Source of the DNA: Phenylobacterium sp.
GTDB taxonomy: Bacteria > Pseudomonadota > Alphaproteobacteria > Caulobacterales > Caulobacteraceae
Assembly: GCF_030697925.1 (NCBI RefSeq)
Contig: NZ_JAUYOJ010000027.1
Coordinates: 1 to 37,993 of the forward strand
Direction: 5' to 3'
Length of the DNA: 37,993 nucleotides
The translations under genes and the position numbers were made by a program. Numbering within the stretch: the first letter of the stretch is position 1; every line of letters starts with the position of its first letter. Below are positions 28,363-35,473 of this stretch, in pieces. The notes under the pieces are model-generated. The model had not been told where the DNA came from and did not search any database. It worked only from the letters and a program-made list of their open reading frames with translations.

Positions 28363-28701
28363 TCAGGCGGTCGCGCTGCGCAGGGCGATGCTGGCGCAGC
28401 GTTTGGCGCGCGAGGCCCGCTGCAGATCCATCAATCTCTGGTCCAGGCTGGAGGCCTGGGCCGCGCTCGGCTGGCCATAGGAGATCGGCAGGAAAGCCGC
28501 CCGTGCGGTCTCGACGCCGCCCAACGGGCGCTGCCGCGCGGCGGCCAGGGCGCGCTGGGTCCGGGCGACCTCCAGGGCGATTCCCGTGCAGGTCAGATGT
28601 CGATAGTCGGCGGCCTGGACATAGGCGGCGGTCAGGTTCGCCTTGGGCGGAGCCGCGCACGCGCCCGCCAACATCGCCAGTGCGATGGCCCCTAGCCTCA
28701 T
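28363..28701 (-). CDS. small hypothetical exported protein, possible lipoprotein
   Basis: A 112-residue protein with an N-terminal signal sequence ending in LAGACAAPP. Cys15 may be lipidated, though the residue at -3 is Ala, which is weak for a lipobox. The rest is Ala/Arg-rich and probably helical, with Cys38 and Cys102 as a possible disulfide pair. The ATG has GGGAGGG about 8 nt upstream. No known family recognised. Confidence 0.65.
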   Translation of the reverse strand: MRLGAIALAMLAGACAAPPKANLTAAYVQAADYRHLTCTGIALEVARTQRALAAARQRPLGGVETARAAFLPISYGQPSAAQASSLDQRLMDLQRASRAKRCASIALRSATA

Positions 28702-28912
28702 GTCGCGCCCTCCCTAAAGGGTCGTTATTGGCGCAAGCTTGCACGTTCGTGGCGCGCGCCTCAAGGGCGCGCCGCGTCGCAGGCGAGTGATCGACGCTTT
28801 CGCTCACCCGGTGTGCATTCGGCCCCATGGCCGCGCGACCCCACGTCGCGAAGATCGGCCGCCGATTGTCGTTTTCTTGGGATCGGAACGCGCCTATAGG
28901 AGGTGCTGCTCT

Positions 28913-28966
28913 ATGCACCGCCCGGCCGAAAGGCCGGGCGCCGTCATTTTAGGAATACCGTCATGA
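28913..28966 (+). CDS. 17-codon leader ORF overlapping the DUF1013 gene
   Basis: ATG at 28913 follows a perfect AGGAGGT (28898-28904) with 8 nt between, and encodes MHRPAERPGAVILGIPS. The stop TGA (28964-28966) overlaps the ATG of the next gene in an ATGA, in another frame. A perfect GAAA-loop hairpin lies inside the ORF. This is the best ribosome binding site in the neighbourhood, so the peptide is probably translated and may couple or tune translation of the regulator. A possible -10 (TATAGG) overlaps the ribosome binding site, with TTGGGA 12 nt upstream. Confidence 0.5.
   Translation: MHRPAERPGAVILGIPS
28919..28940 (+). promoter_or_regulatory. GAAA-tetraloop hairpin in the leader of the DUF1013 gene
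   Basis: CGCCCGGCC and GGCCGGGCG form a perfect 9-bp stem closed by a GAAA loop, followed after six bases by TTTT. It lies inside the leader ORF and 22 nt before the main start codon. It could act as an attenuator whose folding is opened by ribosomes on the leader ORF. Confidence 0.6.
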
Positions 28967-29634
28967 CCGACATCCTGATGCCGAAGGCGACCGCTGTCTG
29001 GCTGGTCGACAACACTTCGCTGACCTTCGAGCAGATCGCCGATTTCTGCGGCCTGCATCCGCTCGAGGTCAAGGGCATCGCCGACGGTGAGGTGGCGCGC
29101 GACATCCGCGGCGCAGACCCCATCGCCAACGGCCAGCTCAACCGCGAAGAGCTGGACGCCGCCCAGAAGAGCGACAAGTACCGCATGAAGGCCCAAAAGA
29201 GCCGTCACGCCGAGCTGCTGAAGCCGGTGAAGAAGGCTCCGCGCTACACCCCGGTGTCGCGCCGCCAGGACCGCCCCGACGCCATCGCCTGGTTCATCCG
29301 CAACCACCCGGAAGTGGCCGACAGCCAGATCGCGCGCCTGCTGGGCACCACCAAGGCCACCATCGATCAGGTGCGCAACCGCCAGCACTGGAACGCCGCC
29401 AACATCAAGCCGGTCGATCCTGTGACGCTCGGCCTCTCGACCCAGATGGAACTCGACGCGGTGGTCCGCAAAGCGGCCGACAAGAAGGCCAAGGACGACG
29501 CCAAGCGCGGCATCGTCGAGCCCGAGGGGGCGACCCTGGCCCCGGCCTCGGAAACCGGCGTGGTGGTGGAGGACGATGACCATCACGTCGCCGACCAGCC
29601 GCACTTCGACGACGACGACGGCGAGGAAGACTAG
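28963..29634 (+). CDS. trcR: DUF1013 cell-cycle transcriptional regulator (TrcR-like)
   Basis: A 223-residue DNA-binding protein of the alphaproteobacterial DUF1013 family, annotated elsewhere as cell-cycle regulator TrcR. Two helix-turn-helix-like segments can be seen: TFEQIADFCGLHPLEVKGI (21-39) and SQIARLLGTTKATIDQV (121-137). Between them lies a Lys/Arg-rich stretch, and the C-terminus is a very acidic tail (203-223). The ATG has AGGAA 7 nt upstream and also overlaps the stop of a leader ORF. The start is fixed by the conserved MTDILMPKATAVWL. It stands alone. Targets are not evident. Confidence 0.85.
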   Translation: MTDILMPKATAVWLVDNTSLTFEQIADFCGLHPLEVKGIADGEVARDIRGADPIANGQLNREELDAAQKSDKYRMKAQKSRHAELLKPVKKAPRYTPVSRRQDRPDAIAWFIRNHPEVADSQIARLLGTTKATIDQVRNRQHWNAANIKPVDPVTLGLSTQMELDAVVRKAADKKAKDDAKRGIVEPEGATLAPASETGVVVEDDDHHVADQPHFDDDDGEED

Positions 29635-29646
29635 GCGGCGCAGCAG

Positions 29647-29669
29647 CCTTCTCCCCTTGAGGGAGAAGG
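29647..29669. terminator. hairpin after the DUF1013 gene
   Basis: CCTTCTCCC and GGGAGAAGG form a perfect 9-bp stem with a 5-nt loop, 13 nt past the stop. No T-run follows. It may end the transcript with other factors or be a copy of a common Caulobacterales intergenic palindrome. Confidence 0.5.
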
Positions 29670-29734
29670 ACGAGCGGACCAGTCTCGCCGCAACACGGAA
29701 AACCGGGCTGTCCCGAGGTTGCTCAGACAACCCT

Positions 29735-29769
29735 GTCGACCGCTCCGGGGACCTGGAGGAGCGGTCGAC
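29735..29769. repeat. 12-bp inverted repeat in an intergenic region
   Basis: GTCGACCGCTCC (29735-29746) and GGAGCGGTCGAC (29758-29769) are perfectly complementary across an 11-nt loop. A further 7-bp hairpin, ACGACCC-TCGC-GGGTCGT, is at 29823-29840. The 219-bp gap between the converging DUF1013 and DUF465 genes is thus largely made of stem-loops; no coding frame with a good start is seen in it. Confidence 0.6.
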
Positions 29770-29853
29770 CAGGGTCGCCTGGCGTCCGGCCCCCCGCGGA
29801 CGAGGAAGAGATGGGGCGGGCGACGACCCTCGCGGGTCGTGGCCGCAAAGCCA

Positions 29854-30027
29854 TTAGTGGGCGCGCGCGCCCAGGGCTTGAATCTCTTCCTTCAGCTTAA
29901 GCTTCTGTCGCTTAAGCTCCTGTAGTTTCACGGCGTCGGAAGCGGGCCTGCTGATCTCGTCTTGGATCGCCTTTTCCAGGGACTGGTGACGGGATCCGAG
30001 TTCGCGGATGCGGGCTTCAACGGCCAT
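29854..30027 (-). CDS. YdcH-like DUF465 protein
   Basis: A 57-residue, all-helical, coiled-coil protein starting MAVEARIREL, with HQSLEKAIQDE and the family ending LQELKRQKLKLKEEIQ. DUF465 proteins are common, small and cytoplasmic, with unknown function. ATG 30027 has AGGAG about 11 nt upstream; an in-frame start at 30060 would add a Cys/Arg-rich lead not seen in the family. A second DUF465 gene is at 31259. Confidence 0.85.
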   Translation of the reverse strand: MAVEARIRELGSRHQSLEKAIQDEISRPASDAVKLQELKRQKLKLKEEIQALGARAH

Positions 30028-30157
30028 GTCGTGTCGTCTCCTGCATGAACCTAGACTCAAGAGTGAACACCCGCTGGCCTGGTCTGTCAGATCACATATG
30101 TTTGCGATCCGATATCCACCGGCGGCGCCTTGAAATCAGGCGTGGAGACCTAACGCG

Positions 30158-30760
30158 ATGAGCAGCAGCGAACGGCCCCGCCTGGTTGTCGGCGTCTCTG
30201 GCGCTAGCGGCGCGGCCTATGGCTTGCGGGTCCTGGACGCCTGCCGCGAACTCTCGGTCGAGAGCCACCTGATCTTCTCGCGCGCCGCGGCCCTGACCCT
30301 GGCCCAGGAGACGGACCTGAGCGTCGCCGACGTCCAGGCCCGCGCCGACGTGGTCCACAAGGTGGGCGACGTGGGCGCCTCGTTGGCCTCCGGCTCCTTC
30401 CCCACGCTCGGCATGATCGTGGCCCCCTGCTCGGTGCGCACCATGAGCGAGATCGCCACCGGGGTGACGTCGTCCCTGCTGACCCGGGCCGCCGACGTGA
30501 CCCTGAAGGAGCGTCGCCCCCTGGTGCTGATGGTCCGCGAAACGCCCCTGCACCTGGGGCACCTGCGCACCATGGTGCGGCTGGCCGAGATGGGCGCGGT
30601 GATCGCCCCGCCCATGCCGGCCTTCTATGCCAAGCCCACCAGCCTGGAGGAGATGGTCGACCAGTCGGTGGGCCGGGCGCTGGACCTGTTCGGCTTGTCC
30701 TGGCGGCCCGTGAAACGCTGGGGCCAGGATGTCGGGCCGCTACGCGCGGAGGAGGGCTGA
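30158..30760 (+). CDS. ubiX: UbiX family flavin prenyltransferase
   Basis: A 200-residue UbiX protein. GVSGASGAAYG (12-22) is the FMN-binding loop, CSVRTMSEIATG (91-102) and ERRPLVLMVRETPLH (118-132) are the prenyl-phosphate and flavin-binding motifs, and FYAKPTSLEEMVD (156-168) completes the site. It prenylates FMN with dimethylallyl phosphate to make the prenyl-FMN cofactor of UbiD decarboxylases, used in ubiquinone synthesis. No ubiD is in the window. The TGATG overlap with the next gene shows co-translation. Confidence 0.93.
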   Translation: MSSSERPRLVVGVSGASGAAYGLRVLDACRELSVESHLIFSRAAALTLAQETDLSVADVQARADVVHKVGDVGASLASGSFPTLGMIVAPCSVRTMSEIATGVTSSLLTRAADVTLKERRPLVLMVRETPLHLGHLRTMVRLAEMGAVIAPPMPAFYAKPTSLEEMVDQSVGRALDLFGLSWRPVKRWGQDVGPLRAEEG

Positions 30761-31206
30761 TGTCGCTCTGGGAGTGGACGCTGGAGGTCTATGCGCGGCC
30801 CGGCGTGCCGGAGGCGACCTTGACCCTGCAGGACCGGCACGGCCAGAACACGTCCTATCTGCTTTGGGCGATCTGGGCCGAGGGCCCGCCGGCGGAGGCC
30901 CTGTTGACCGCCGCGGCCGCGGCCAAGGCCTGGGACGCGCGCGTGCTCAAGCCCATCCGCGAGGTCCGCCGGGCGTTGAAGCCCGCCTTCCCGCCAGTGG
31001 ACGACGGCGCGCGCGAGGGCCTGCGCGAGGACGTCAAGGCCGCCGAGCTGCGCGCCGAGCGGGTGTTGATGGAGACCCTGGAGACCATGGCCTCGGCCTC
31101 CAGCGGCGGGCGCCCGGCCCTGGAAAGCCTGCGCGCCGCGGCTTCCGCCTGGGGCGGAGCGGTCGACGACGAGGCCCTGGCTCGCCTGGCGCGGGCCCTT
31201 GTCTAG
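30760..31206 (+). CDS. TIGR02444 family protein
   Basis: A 148-residue cytoplasmic protein. The start MSLWEWTLEVYARPGV and the segment LQDRHGQNTSYLLWAIW match the TIGR02444 (DUF2390) family, which has no known function. The rest is helical, rich in Ala and charged residues. Its ATG shares one base with the ubiX stop (TGATG), so the two are translationally coupled. A role linked with ubiquinone or prenyl-FMN use is only a guess from that pairing. Confidence 0.8.
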   Translation: MSLWEWTLEVYARPGVPEATLTLQDRHGQNTSYLLWAIWAEGPPAEALLTAAAAAKAWDARVLKPIREVRRALKPAFPPVDDGAREGLREDVKAAELRAERVLMETLETMASASSGGRPALESLRAAASAWGGAVDDEALARLARALV

Positions 31207-31258
31207 ACGGCGGCCCAATGGGTGCGCATCATCTGAGTCGGGTGGCGAGGCGTGGCGT

Positions 31259-31477
31259 ATGAACGACGATGATATCGATGATGCGGAGGCTCGGTTCCGC
31301 GCCTACCTGAACTCGGTGATCCAGGAGCACGCGGACCTGGACGCCGCTGTGGAGGCCCTGAGCCGCGCGCCGGTCCCGGACATGATGGTGATCGCGCGGC
31401 TCAAGCGGAAGAAGCTGCTCCTGAAGGACGAGATCTCCCGCCTGCGCAACCAGCTCACCCCGGACATCATCGCCTAG
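31259..31477 (+). CDS. second YdcH-like DUF465 protein
   Basis: A 72-residue helical protein. After an acidic lead (MNDDDIDDAEARF) comes the DUF465 core with EHADLDAAVEAL and ARLKRKKLLLKDEISRL, the same pattern as the protein encoded at 29854-30027 but clearly diverged. The ribosome binding site is weak. The stop lies 2 nt from that of the converging VOC gene. Confidence 0.8.
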   Translation: MNDDDIDDAEARFRAYLNSVIQEHADLDAAVEALSRAPVPDMMVIARLKRKKLLLKDEISRLRNQLTPDIIA

Positions 31478-31479
31478 CC

Positions 31480-31845
31480 TCAGCCCATCTTGAAGGCGCA
31501 GACCTTGTTGCCGTCGAGGTCGCGGAAATAGGCGCCGTAGAAGGTCTCGCCCCGCAGGCCGGGCGGTCCGTCGCAGGTCGCGCCCTGGGCCAGGGCCGCG
31601 GCGTGGACGGCGTCGACCATCTCGCGGGACTCCGCGGCGAGCGCCACCATCGTGCCGTTGCCGGGTGTGGCGGTCTGCTTGTCATAGGGTTCGCACAGCG
31701 CCAGGCCGCCCGCGCCGAATTTCCCGTAGAACAGGATGCGGCCCCCGTCGTAGCCGCGCCGGACGCCCATCGGCGCCAGCACGGCGTCATAGAAGGTCTT
31801 GGCCTTCTCCAGGTCGTTGCTGCCGATGGTGGTGTAGCCGATCAT
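31480..31845 (-). CDS. VOC (glyoxalase/bleomycin resistance fold) family protein
   Basis: A 121-residue protein with two paired beta-alpha-beta modules: MIGYTTIGSNDLEKAKTFYDAVL and, in the second half, FYGAYFRDLDGNKVCAF. Relatives often have GNGTHVAF and NKIEAV-type ends; here GNGTMVAL and NKVCAF lack the His and Glu that bind metal, so a metal-free binding or resistance role seems likelier than glyoxalase activity. ATG 31845 has AGGGAG 8 nt upstream; the longer frame is not conserved. Confidence 0.82.
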   Translation of the reverse strand: MIGYTTIGSNDLEKAKTFYDAVLAPMGVRRGYDGGRILFYGKFGAGGLALCEPYDKQTATPGNGTMVALAAESREMVDAVHAAALAQGATCDGPPGLRGETFYGAYFRDLDGNKVCAFKMG

Positions 31846-31909
31846 GGTCGTTCTCCCTTTGTGGAACGACCTTAACCGCCTGACGCGCGCGTCAGGAAAG
31901 CGGAATCGA

Positions 31910-32659
31910 CTATCGCGGCGCCTGACGGGGTTCGATGATTCCGCGCCGCTCGCGCTTGCGGATGAACATGGCCGCGTCGGCCTCGGCCACCAGCTCCTCG
32001 GGCTCGATTTCCGAGGAGATCTCGCGCACGCCGTAGGAGATGTGCAGCGGCGCCGACCAGTCGCCAAACTGGATGGGTGATCCCTCGATGGCGTCGGCCA
32101 GGGCCTGGGCCTTGGCCTCGGCCGTCGGCTTGTCGGCCTGGACCAGGATCACCGCGAACTCATCGCCGCCCATGCGGCCCACGATGTCGCTCTCGCGCAC
32201 ATGGGCCAGCAGGCGTTCGGCCACCGCGCGCAGGGCCGCGTCGCCGGCGCCGTGGCCGAAGCGGTCGTTGACGTGCTTGAAGCCGTCCAGGTCGAAATAG
32301 ACCACGCTGGCGGGCGAGCCGTAGCGCTGGGAAAAGGTGCGGATGCGCGACAGCTCGCGCACGAAGGCCCGGCGGTTGAGCAGCGGGGTGAGCGGGTCGC
32401 GGTCGGCCAGGTCCTCGACCTCGGCCAATTTCGCCTTCAGGCGGGTGACTTCGCCGCGCAGCTCATCGATCTCGGTCAACAAGGTCTTCACCGCCCCCTG
32501 GACGGCGGGCGTCAGGTCGCCCTCAGCCAGGCCCAGGAAGGCGGTCTTGTCGGTGGGGCCTGTCGCTGTCGCTGTCGCAGTCGCCTGGGCGCCGGCGTGC
32601 ACCAGCGCGCGCTTGCGGATGGCAGAGAAGGATTCGGAGCGGGCGCCGGTGATCTTCAT
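31910..32659 (-). CDS. diguanylate cyclase (GGDEF domain)
   Basis: A 249-residue cytoplasmic protein. An N-terminal region of about 50 residues contains an Ala-Thr run (26-33), followed by a coiled coil (about 55-85, EIDELRGEVTRLKAKLAEVEDL) and a GGDEF domain. The active site is GGDEF at 164-168, and RESD (155-158), five residues before it, is an inhibitory I-site. It should make c-di-GMP from GTP with product inhibition, dimerising by the coiled coil. There is no membrane segment. ATG 32659 is the likely start; a longer frame reaches 32734. Confidence 0.88.
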   Translation of the reverse strand: MKITGARSESFSAIRKRALVHAGAQATATATATGPTDKTAFLGLAEGDLTPAVQGAVKTLLTEIDELRGEVTRLKAKLAEVEDLADRDPLTPLLNRRAFVRELSRIRTFSQRYGSPASVVYFDLDGFKHVNDRFGHGAGDAALRAVAERLLAHVRESDIVGRMGGDEFAVILVQADKPTAEAKAQALADAIEGSPIQFGDWSAPLHISYGVREISSEIEPEELVAEADAAMFIRKRERRGIIEPRQAPR

Positions 32660-32722
32660 GGGGCTTTCATCGAACGAGAATCGCTGAAGTCCTAGCGAGT
32701 TAAGAATCCTGAACGTCCTTGG

Positions 32723-32750
32723 TTGCGGGCGCAAGACCGGCGCCTATACT
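32723..32750 (+). promoter_or_regulatory. predicted purEK promoter
   Basis: TTGCGG (32723-32728) and TATACT (32745-32750) are 16 nt apart, close to the sigma-70 consensus. Transcription would begin near 32757, just before a structured leader of about 118 nt. The divergent diguanylate cyclase starts at 32659. Confidence 0.5.
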
Positions 32751-32768
32751 CCGCGCCTTTCCGCCGCA

Positions 32769-32856
32769 GGAGCATGTTCCGCCGAAGTGGACGCCGGTTC
32801 GGCGCAGAACATGCTCCCGCTAAATATCGAGACGCCATTTCCGTTCGGAAATGGCG
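32769..32856 (+). promoter_or_regulatory. two-hairpin leader of purE
   Basis: The first hairpin pairs GGAGCATGTTC (32769-32779) with GAACATGCTCC (32807-32817), continued inside by CGCCGAA (32780-32786) with TTCGGCG (32798-32804): 18 pairs with a 2-nt bulge and an 11-nt loop. The second pairs CGCCATTTCC (32833-32842) with GGAAATGGCG (32847-32856) around GTTC. No T-run follows either, and GTGAGGGG comes next as a possible ribosome binding site. It does not match a known riboswitch class that I can recognise. Confidence 0.65.
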
Positions 32857-32874
32857 GTGAGGGGCAAACCACCA

Positions 32875-33369
32875 ATGAGCGCAACGACCGCGCCGGTCGC
32901 CATCATCATGGGCAGCCGGTCCGACTGGCCCACCATGAAGGGCGCCGCCGAGAGCCTCGACGCCCTGGGCGTGGCCTATGAGGCCAAGGTGGTCTCCGCC
33001 CACCGCACGCCGGAGCGCATGTACGCCTTCGCCAAGGGGGCCAAGGCGGCGGGCTTCAAGGTGATTATCGCCGGGGCCGGCGGCGCGGCGCACCTGCCGG
33101 GCATGACCGCCTCGATGACCGAACTGCCGGTGCTGGGCGTTCCGGTGGAATCCAAGGCCCTGAAGGGCATGGATAGCCTGCTCTCCATCGTCCAGATGCC
33201 GGCCGGCATCGCAGTCGCGACCCTGGCCATCGGCGAGGCCGGGGCGCGGAACGCCGGCCTGCTGGCCGCCCAGATCCTGGCGCTTTCGGATCCGGCGCTG
33301 GCCGAGCGGCTCACCGCCTATCGCGCCCGCCACACCGCCAGCGTCGCCGAAACCGTCGAGGACGCCTGA
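32875..33369 (+). CDS. purE: N5-carboxyaminoimidazole ribonucleotide mutase
   Basis: A 164-residue class I Pur[13 protein letters not shown] (10-21), the conserved SAHRTPERM with His43, and [13 protein letters not shown] (65-77) form the nucleotide site. It converts N5-CAIR to CAIR in purine synthesis. The start at 32875 fits the family's N-terminus; an in-frame start at 32851 would begin inside the second leader hairpin. purK starts 2 nt after its stop. Confidence 0.95.
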   Translation: MSATTAPVAIIMGSRSDWPTMKGAAESLDALGVAYEAKVVSAHRTPERMYAFAKGAKAAGFKVIIAGAGGAAHLPGMTASMTELPVLGVPVESKALKGMDSLLSIVQMPAGIAVATLAIGEAGARNAGLLAAQILALSDPALAERLTAYRARHTASVAETVEDA

Positions 33370-33371
33370 GC

Positions 33372-34457
33372 ATGACCGCCACCCTGCCGCTGCCCCCGGG
33401 ATCGACGCTCGGCATCCTGGGCGGCGGACAGCTCGGCCGGATGCTGGCCCAGGCGGCCGCCAGGCTGGGCTTCGACGTGGCGATCCTTGAGCGCGAGACC
33501 GACGCCCCCGCCGGCCGCGTCGCCGCCCACGCCATTGTCGGCGCCTATGACGATCCCGCCGCGCTGCGGGCGCTCGCCGAGCTGTCCGATGTGGTCACCT
33601 TCGAGTTCGAGAACGTCCCCGCCGCCTCGGTCCAGGCCCTGACGGACCTGGGCGCCGAGGTCGCGCCGGGCGCCCAGGCCCTGGCCGTCGCCCAGGACCG
33701 GGTGGACGAGAAGATCTTCCTCAACGCCAGGGGCGTGGCTACGGTCGCCTTCGCCGCCGCCGACAGCGCCGAGACCAGCGTAGAGGCGGCCGGGCGGATC
33801 GGCTGCCCCTGCCTGATGAAGACGCGGCGCGAGGGCTATGACGGCAAGGGCCAGGTCTGGGTCGAACACGCCGCCGGCGCCGCCGTGGCCTTCGAGGCCC
33901 TGGGCGGCCGCCCGGTGATCCTGGAGGCTCCTGCCGATTTCGTGCGCGAGCTCTCGATCATCGCCGCCCGCGGCCGCGACGGCGGGATCGCCGTCTATCC
34001 GCTGTCGGAAAACCATCACGAAAAGGGCGTCCTGCGCCGCAGCGTGGCCCCGGCCCGCGTCAGCGAGACCGCCGCCGCCCAGGCCGAGCGGATCGCCGCC
34101 AAGGTGCTGACGGGCCTCGACTATGTGGGTGTCATCGGCATCGAGCTGTTCGAGCTGAAGGACGGCTCGCTGCTGGTCAACGAGATCGCGCCCCGCGTCC
34201 ACAACACCGGCCACTGGACCCAGGACGGCTGCGAGGTCGACCAGTTCGAGCAGCATATCCGCGCGGTCGCCGGCTGGCCGCTAGGCCCCACGGCGGCCCG
34301 CGCCCAGGTGGAGATGCTGAACCTGCTGGGCGACGAGGTCCACGGCTGGGCGAAGTACGCCGCCGAACCCGAGACCCGCGTCCATCTCTACGGCAAGCGC
34401 CAAGCCAAGCCCGGCCGCAAGATGGGTCATGTGAACCGGCTGAAGGCCCTGCCGTAG
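33372..34457 (+). CDS. purK: 5-(carboxyamino)imidazole ribonucleotide synthase
   Basis: A 361-residue ATP-grasp enzyme. LGILGGGQLGRMLAQAA (13-29) is the N-terminal loop; KTRREGYDGKGQ and later EIAPRVHNTGHWT are the ATP-grasp and active-site signatures. It carboxylates AIR with ATP and bicarbonate to give N5-CAIR, the substrate of PurE encoded directly upstream. The presence of purK agrees with PurE being the class I mutase. Confidence 0.95.
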   Translation: MTATLPLPPGSTLGILGGGQLGRMLAQAAARLGFDVAILERETDAPAGRVAAHAIVGAYDDPAALRALAELSDVVTFEFENVPAASVQALTDLGAEVAPGAQALAVAQDRVDEKIFLNARGVATVAFAAADSAETSVEAAGRIGCPCLMKTRREGYDGKGQVWVEHAAGAAVAFEALGGRPVILEAPADFVRELSIIAARGRDGGIAVYPLSENHHEKGVLRRSVAPARVSETAAAQAERIAAKVLTGLDYVGVIGIELFELKDGSLLVNEIAPRVHNTGHWTQDGCEVDQFEQHIRAVAGWPLGPTAARAQVEMLNLLGDEVHGWAKYAAEPETRVHLYGKRQAKPGRKMGHVNRLKALP

Positions 34458-34488
34458 CCATTTCCCTCCCCACAAGGAGGAGGGATGG
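34458..34488. terminator. bidirectional hairpin between purK and motA
   Basis: CCAT(TT)CCCTCC pairs with GGAGGGATGG, with a 2-nt bulge, filling the 36-bp gap between the converging stops. No clear T-run is present on either strand. Confidence 0.45.
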
Positions 34489-34493
34489 CAGCC

Positions 34494-35363
34494 CTAGGCT
34501 TCGTTGGGGATGGCCGAGAGGGCCTCTTCCAGCTCCAGGAAGCTCGGCTGAGCGCCGGAGGGGACGCTGCCGCGGCCGATCTCGACGGAGATCTGGGCCG
34601 CGTTGCCGTGCAGGTGGGCCACAAGCACCGATTGGATGATCTTGTAGAAGGAGCCTTCCTCCTCGATCACTTCCTTCAGGCGCACGGCCATGGGGCCGAC
34701 CAGGCCATAGGCCAGGAACACGCCCAGAAAGGTGCCGACGAGGGCCGAGCCGATCATCTCGCCCAGCACTTCCGGCGGCTCGGTGATCGCGCCCATGGTC
34801 TTGATGACGCCGAGCACGGCGGCGACGATGCCCAGGGCGGGCAGGGCGTCGGCCAGGTTGGTCAGCGCGCCGGCCGGGCCGAGCGCCTCGTGATGGTGCT
34901 TCTCGAGCTGCTTTTCCATGGCGTCCTCGACCTGGTGCGGGTCCTCGAGGTTCATGGTCATCATGCGCAGCGTGTCGCAGATGAAGTCGACGGCGAAGTG
35001 GTCCTTCATCACGCGCGGGAAGCGCGAGAAGATCGAGGAGTCCTTCGGGTTCTCGATGTGGCTTTCCAGGGCGATGACGCCCTTGGACTTCATGGTCTTG
35101 GTCAGCAGGAACAGCAGCGACAGCAGGTCGCGATAGTCGCTGGCCTTCCACTTGGGCCCGGCGAACACCTTGCCGAAGCCGCTCATGGTGCCCTTGATGA
35201 CCGGCATGGAGTTGGAGATCAGGAAGGCGGCCACGCCGGCGCCGCCGATGGCCATCATTTCGTGGGGCAGGGCGTGCAGGATGACGCCCATATTGCCGCC
35301 GGAGATGATGTAGCTGCCGAACACCAGGCCGAACAGCAACACGATGCCGATAATCTGAAACAT
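34494..35363 (-). CDS. motA: flagellar motor stator protein MotA
   Basis: A 289-residue membrane protein with four hydrophobic segments: two at the N-terminus, then a large cytoplasmic loop, then two near residues 170-225. Pro175 in ALPALGIVAAVLG and Pro224 match the prolines essential in E. coli MotA. In the cytoplasmic loop Glu100 (as E98) is kept, while Lys92 replaces Arg90 of E. coli, the pair that touches FliG. With MotB it forms the proton-driven stator. motB is not next to it, as known in Caulobacter relatives. Confidence 0.93.
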   Translation of the reverse strand: MFQIIGIVLLFGLVFGSYIISGGNMGVILHALPHEMMAIGGAGVAAFLISNSMPVIKGTMSGFGKVFAGPKWKASDYRDLLSLLFLLTKTMKSKGVIALESHIENPKDSSIFSRFPRVMKDHFAVDFICDTLRMMTMNLEDPHQVEDAMEKQLEKHHHEALGPAGALTNLADALPALGIVAAVLGVIKTMGAITEPPEVLGEMIGSALVGTFLGVFLAYGLVGPMAVRLKEVIEEEGSFYKIIQSVLVAHLHGNAAQISVEIGRGSVPSGAQPSFLELEEALSAIPNEA

Positions 35364-35473
35364 GGCGGTGGTCGGTCCCCGGGGTGTTGGCCGGGAGCAT
35401 CACCATTAATGCTTAATGTCGCGTGAGCATTTCGGTGTTTGCGCAAGGGATCGGCGCGCCTTAACAGCGCAGC

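Noticed and set aside
32757..32874. 6S RNA gene before purE
   Set aside because: The region is shorter than usual 6S RNA and folds as two separate hairpins, without the long rod and central bubble.
35406..35416. TTAA-TGC-TTAA upstream of motA as a CtrA site
   Set aside because: CtrA sites have seven bases between the TTAA halves; here there are three.
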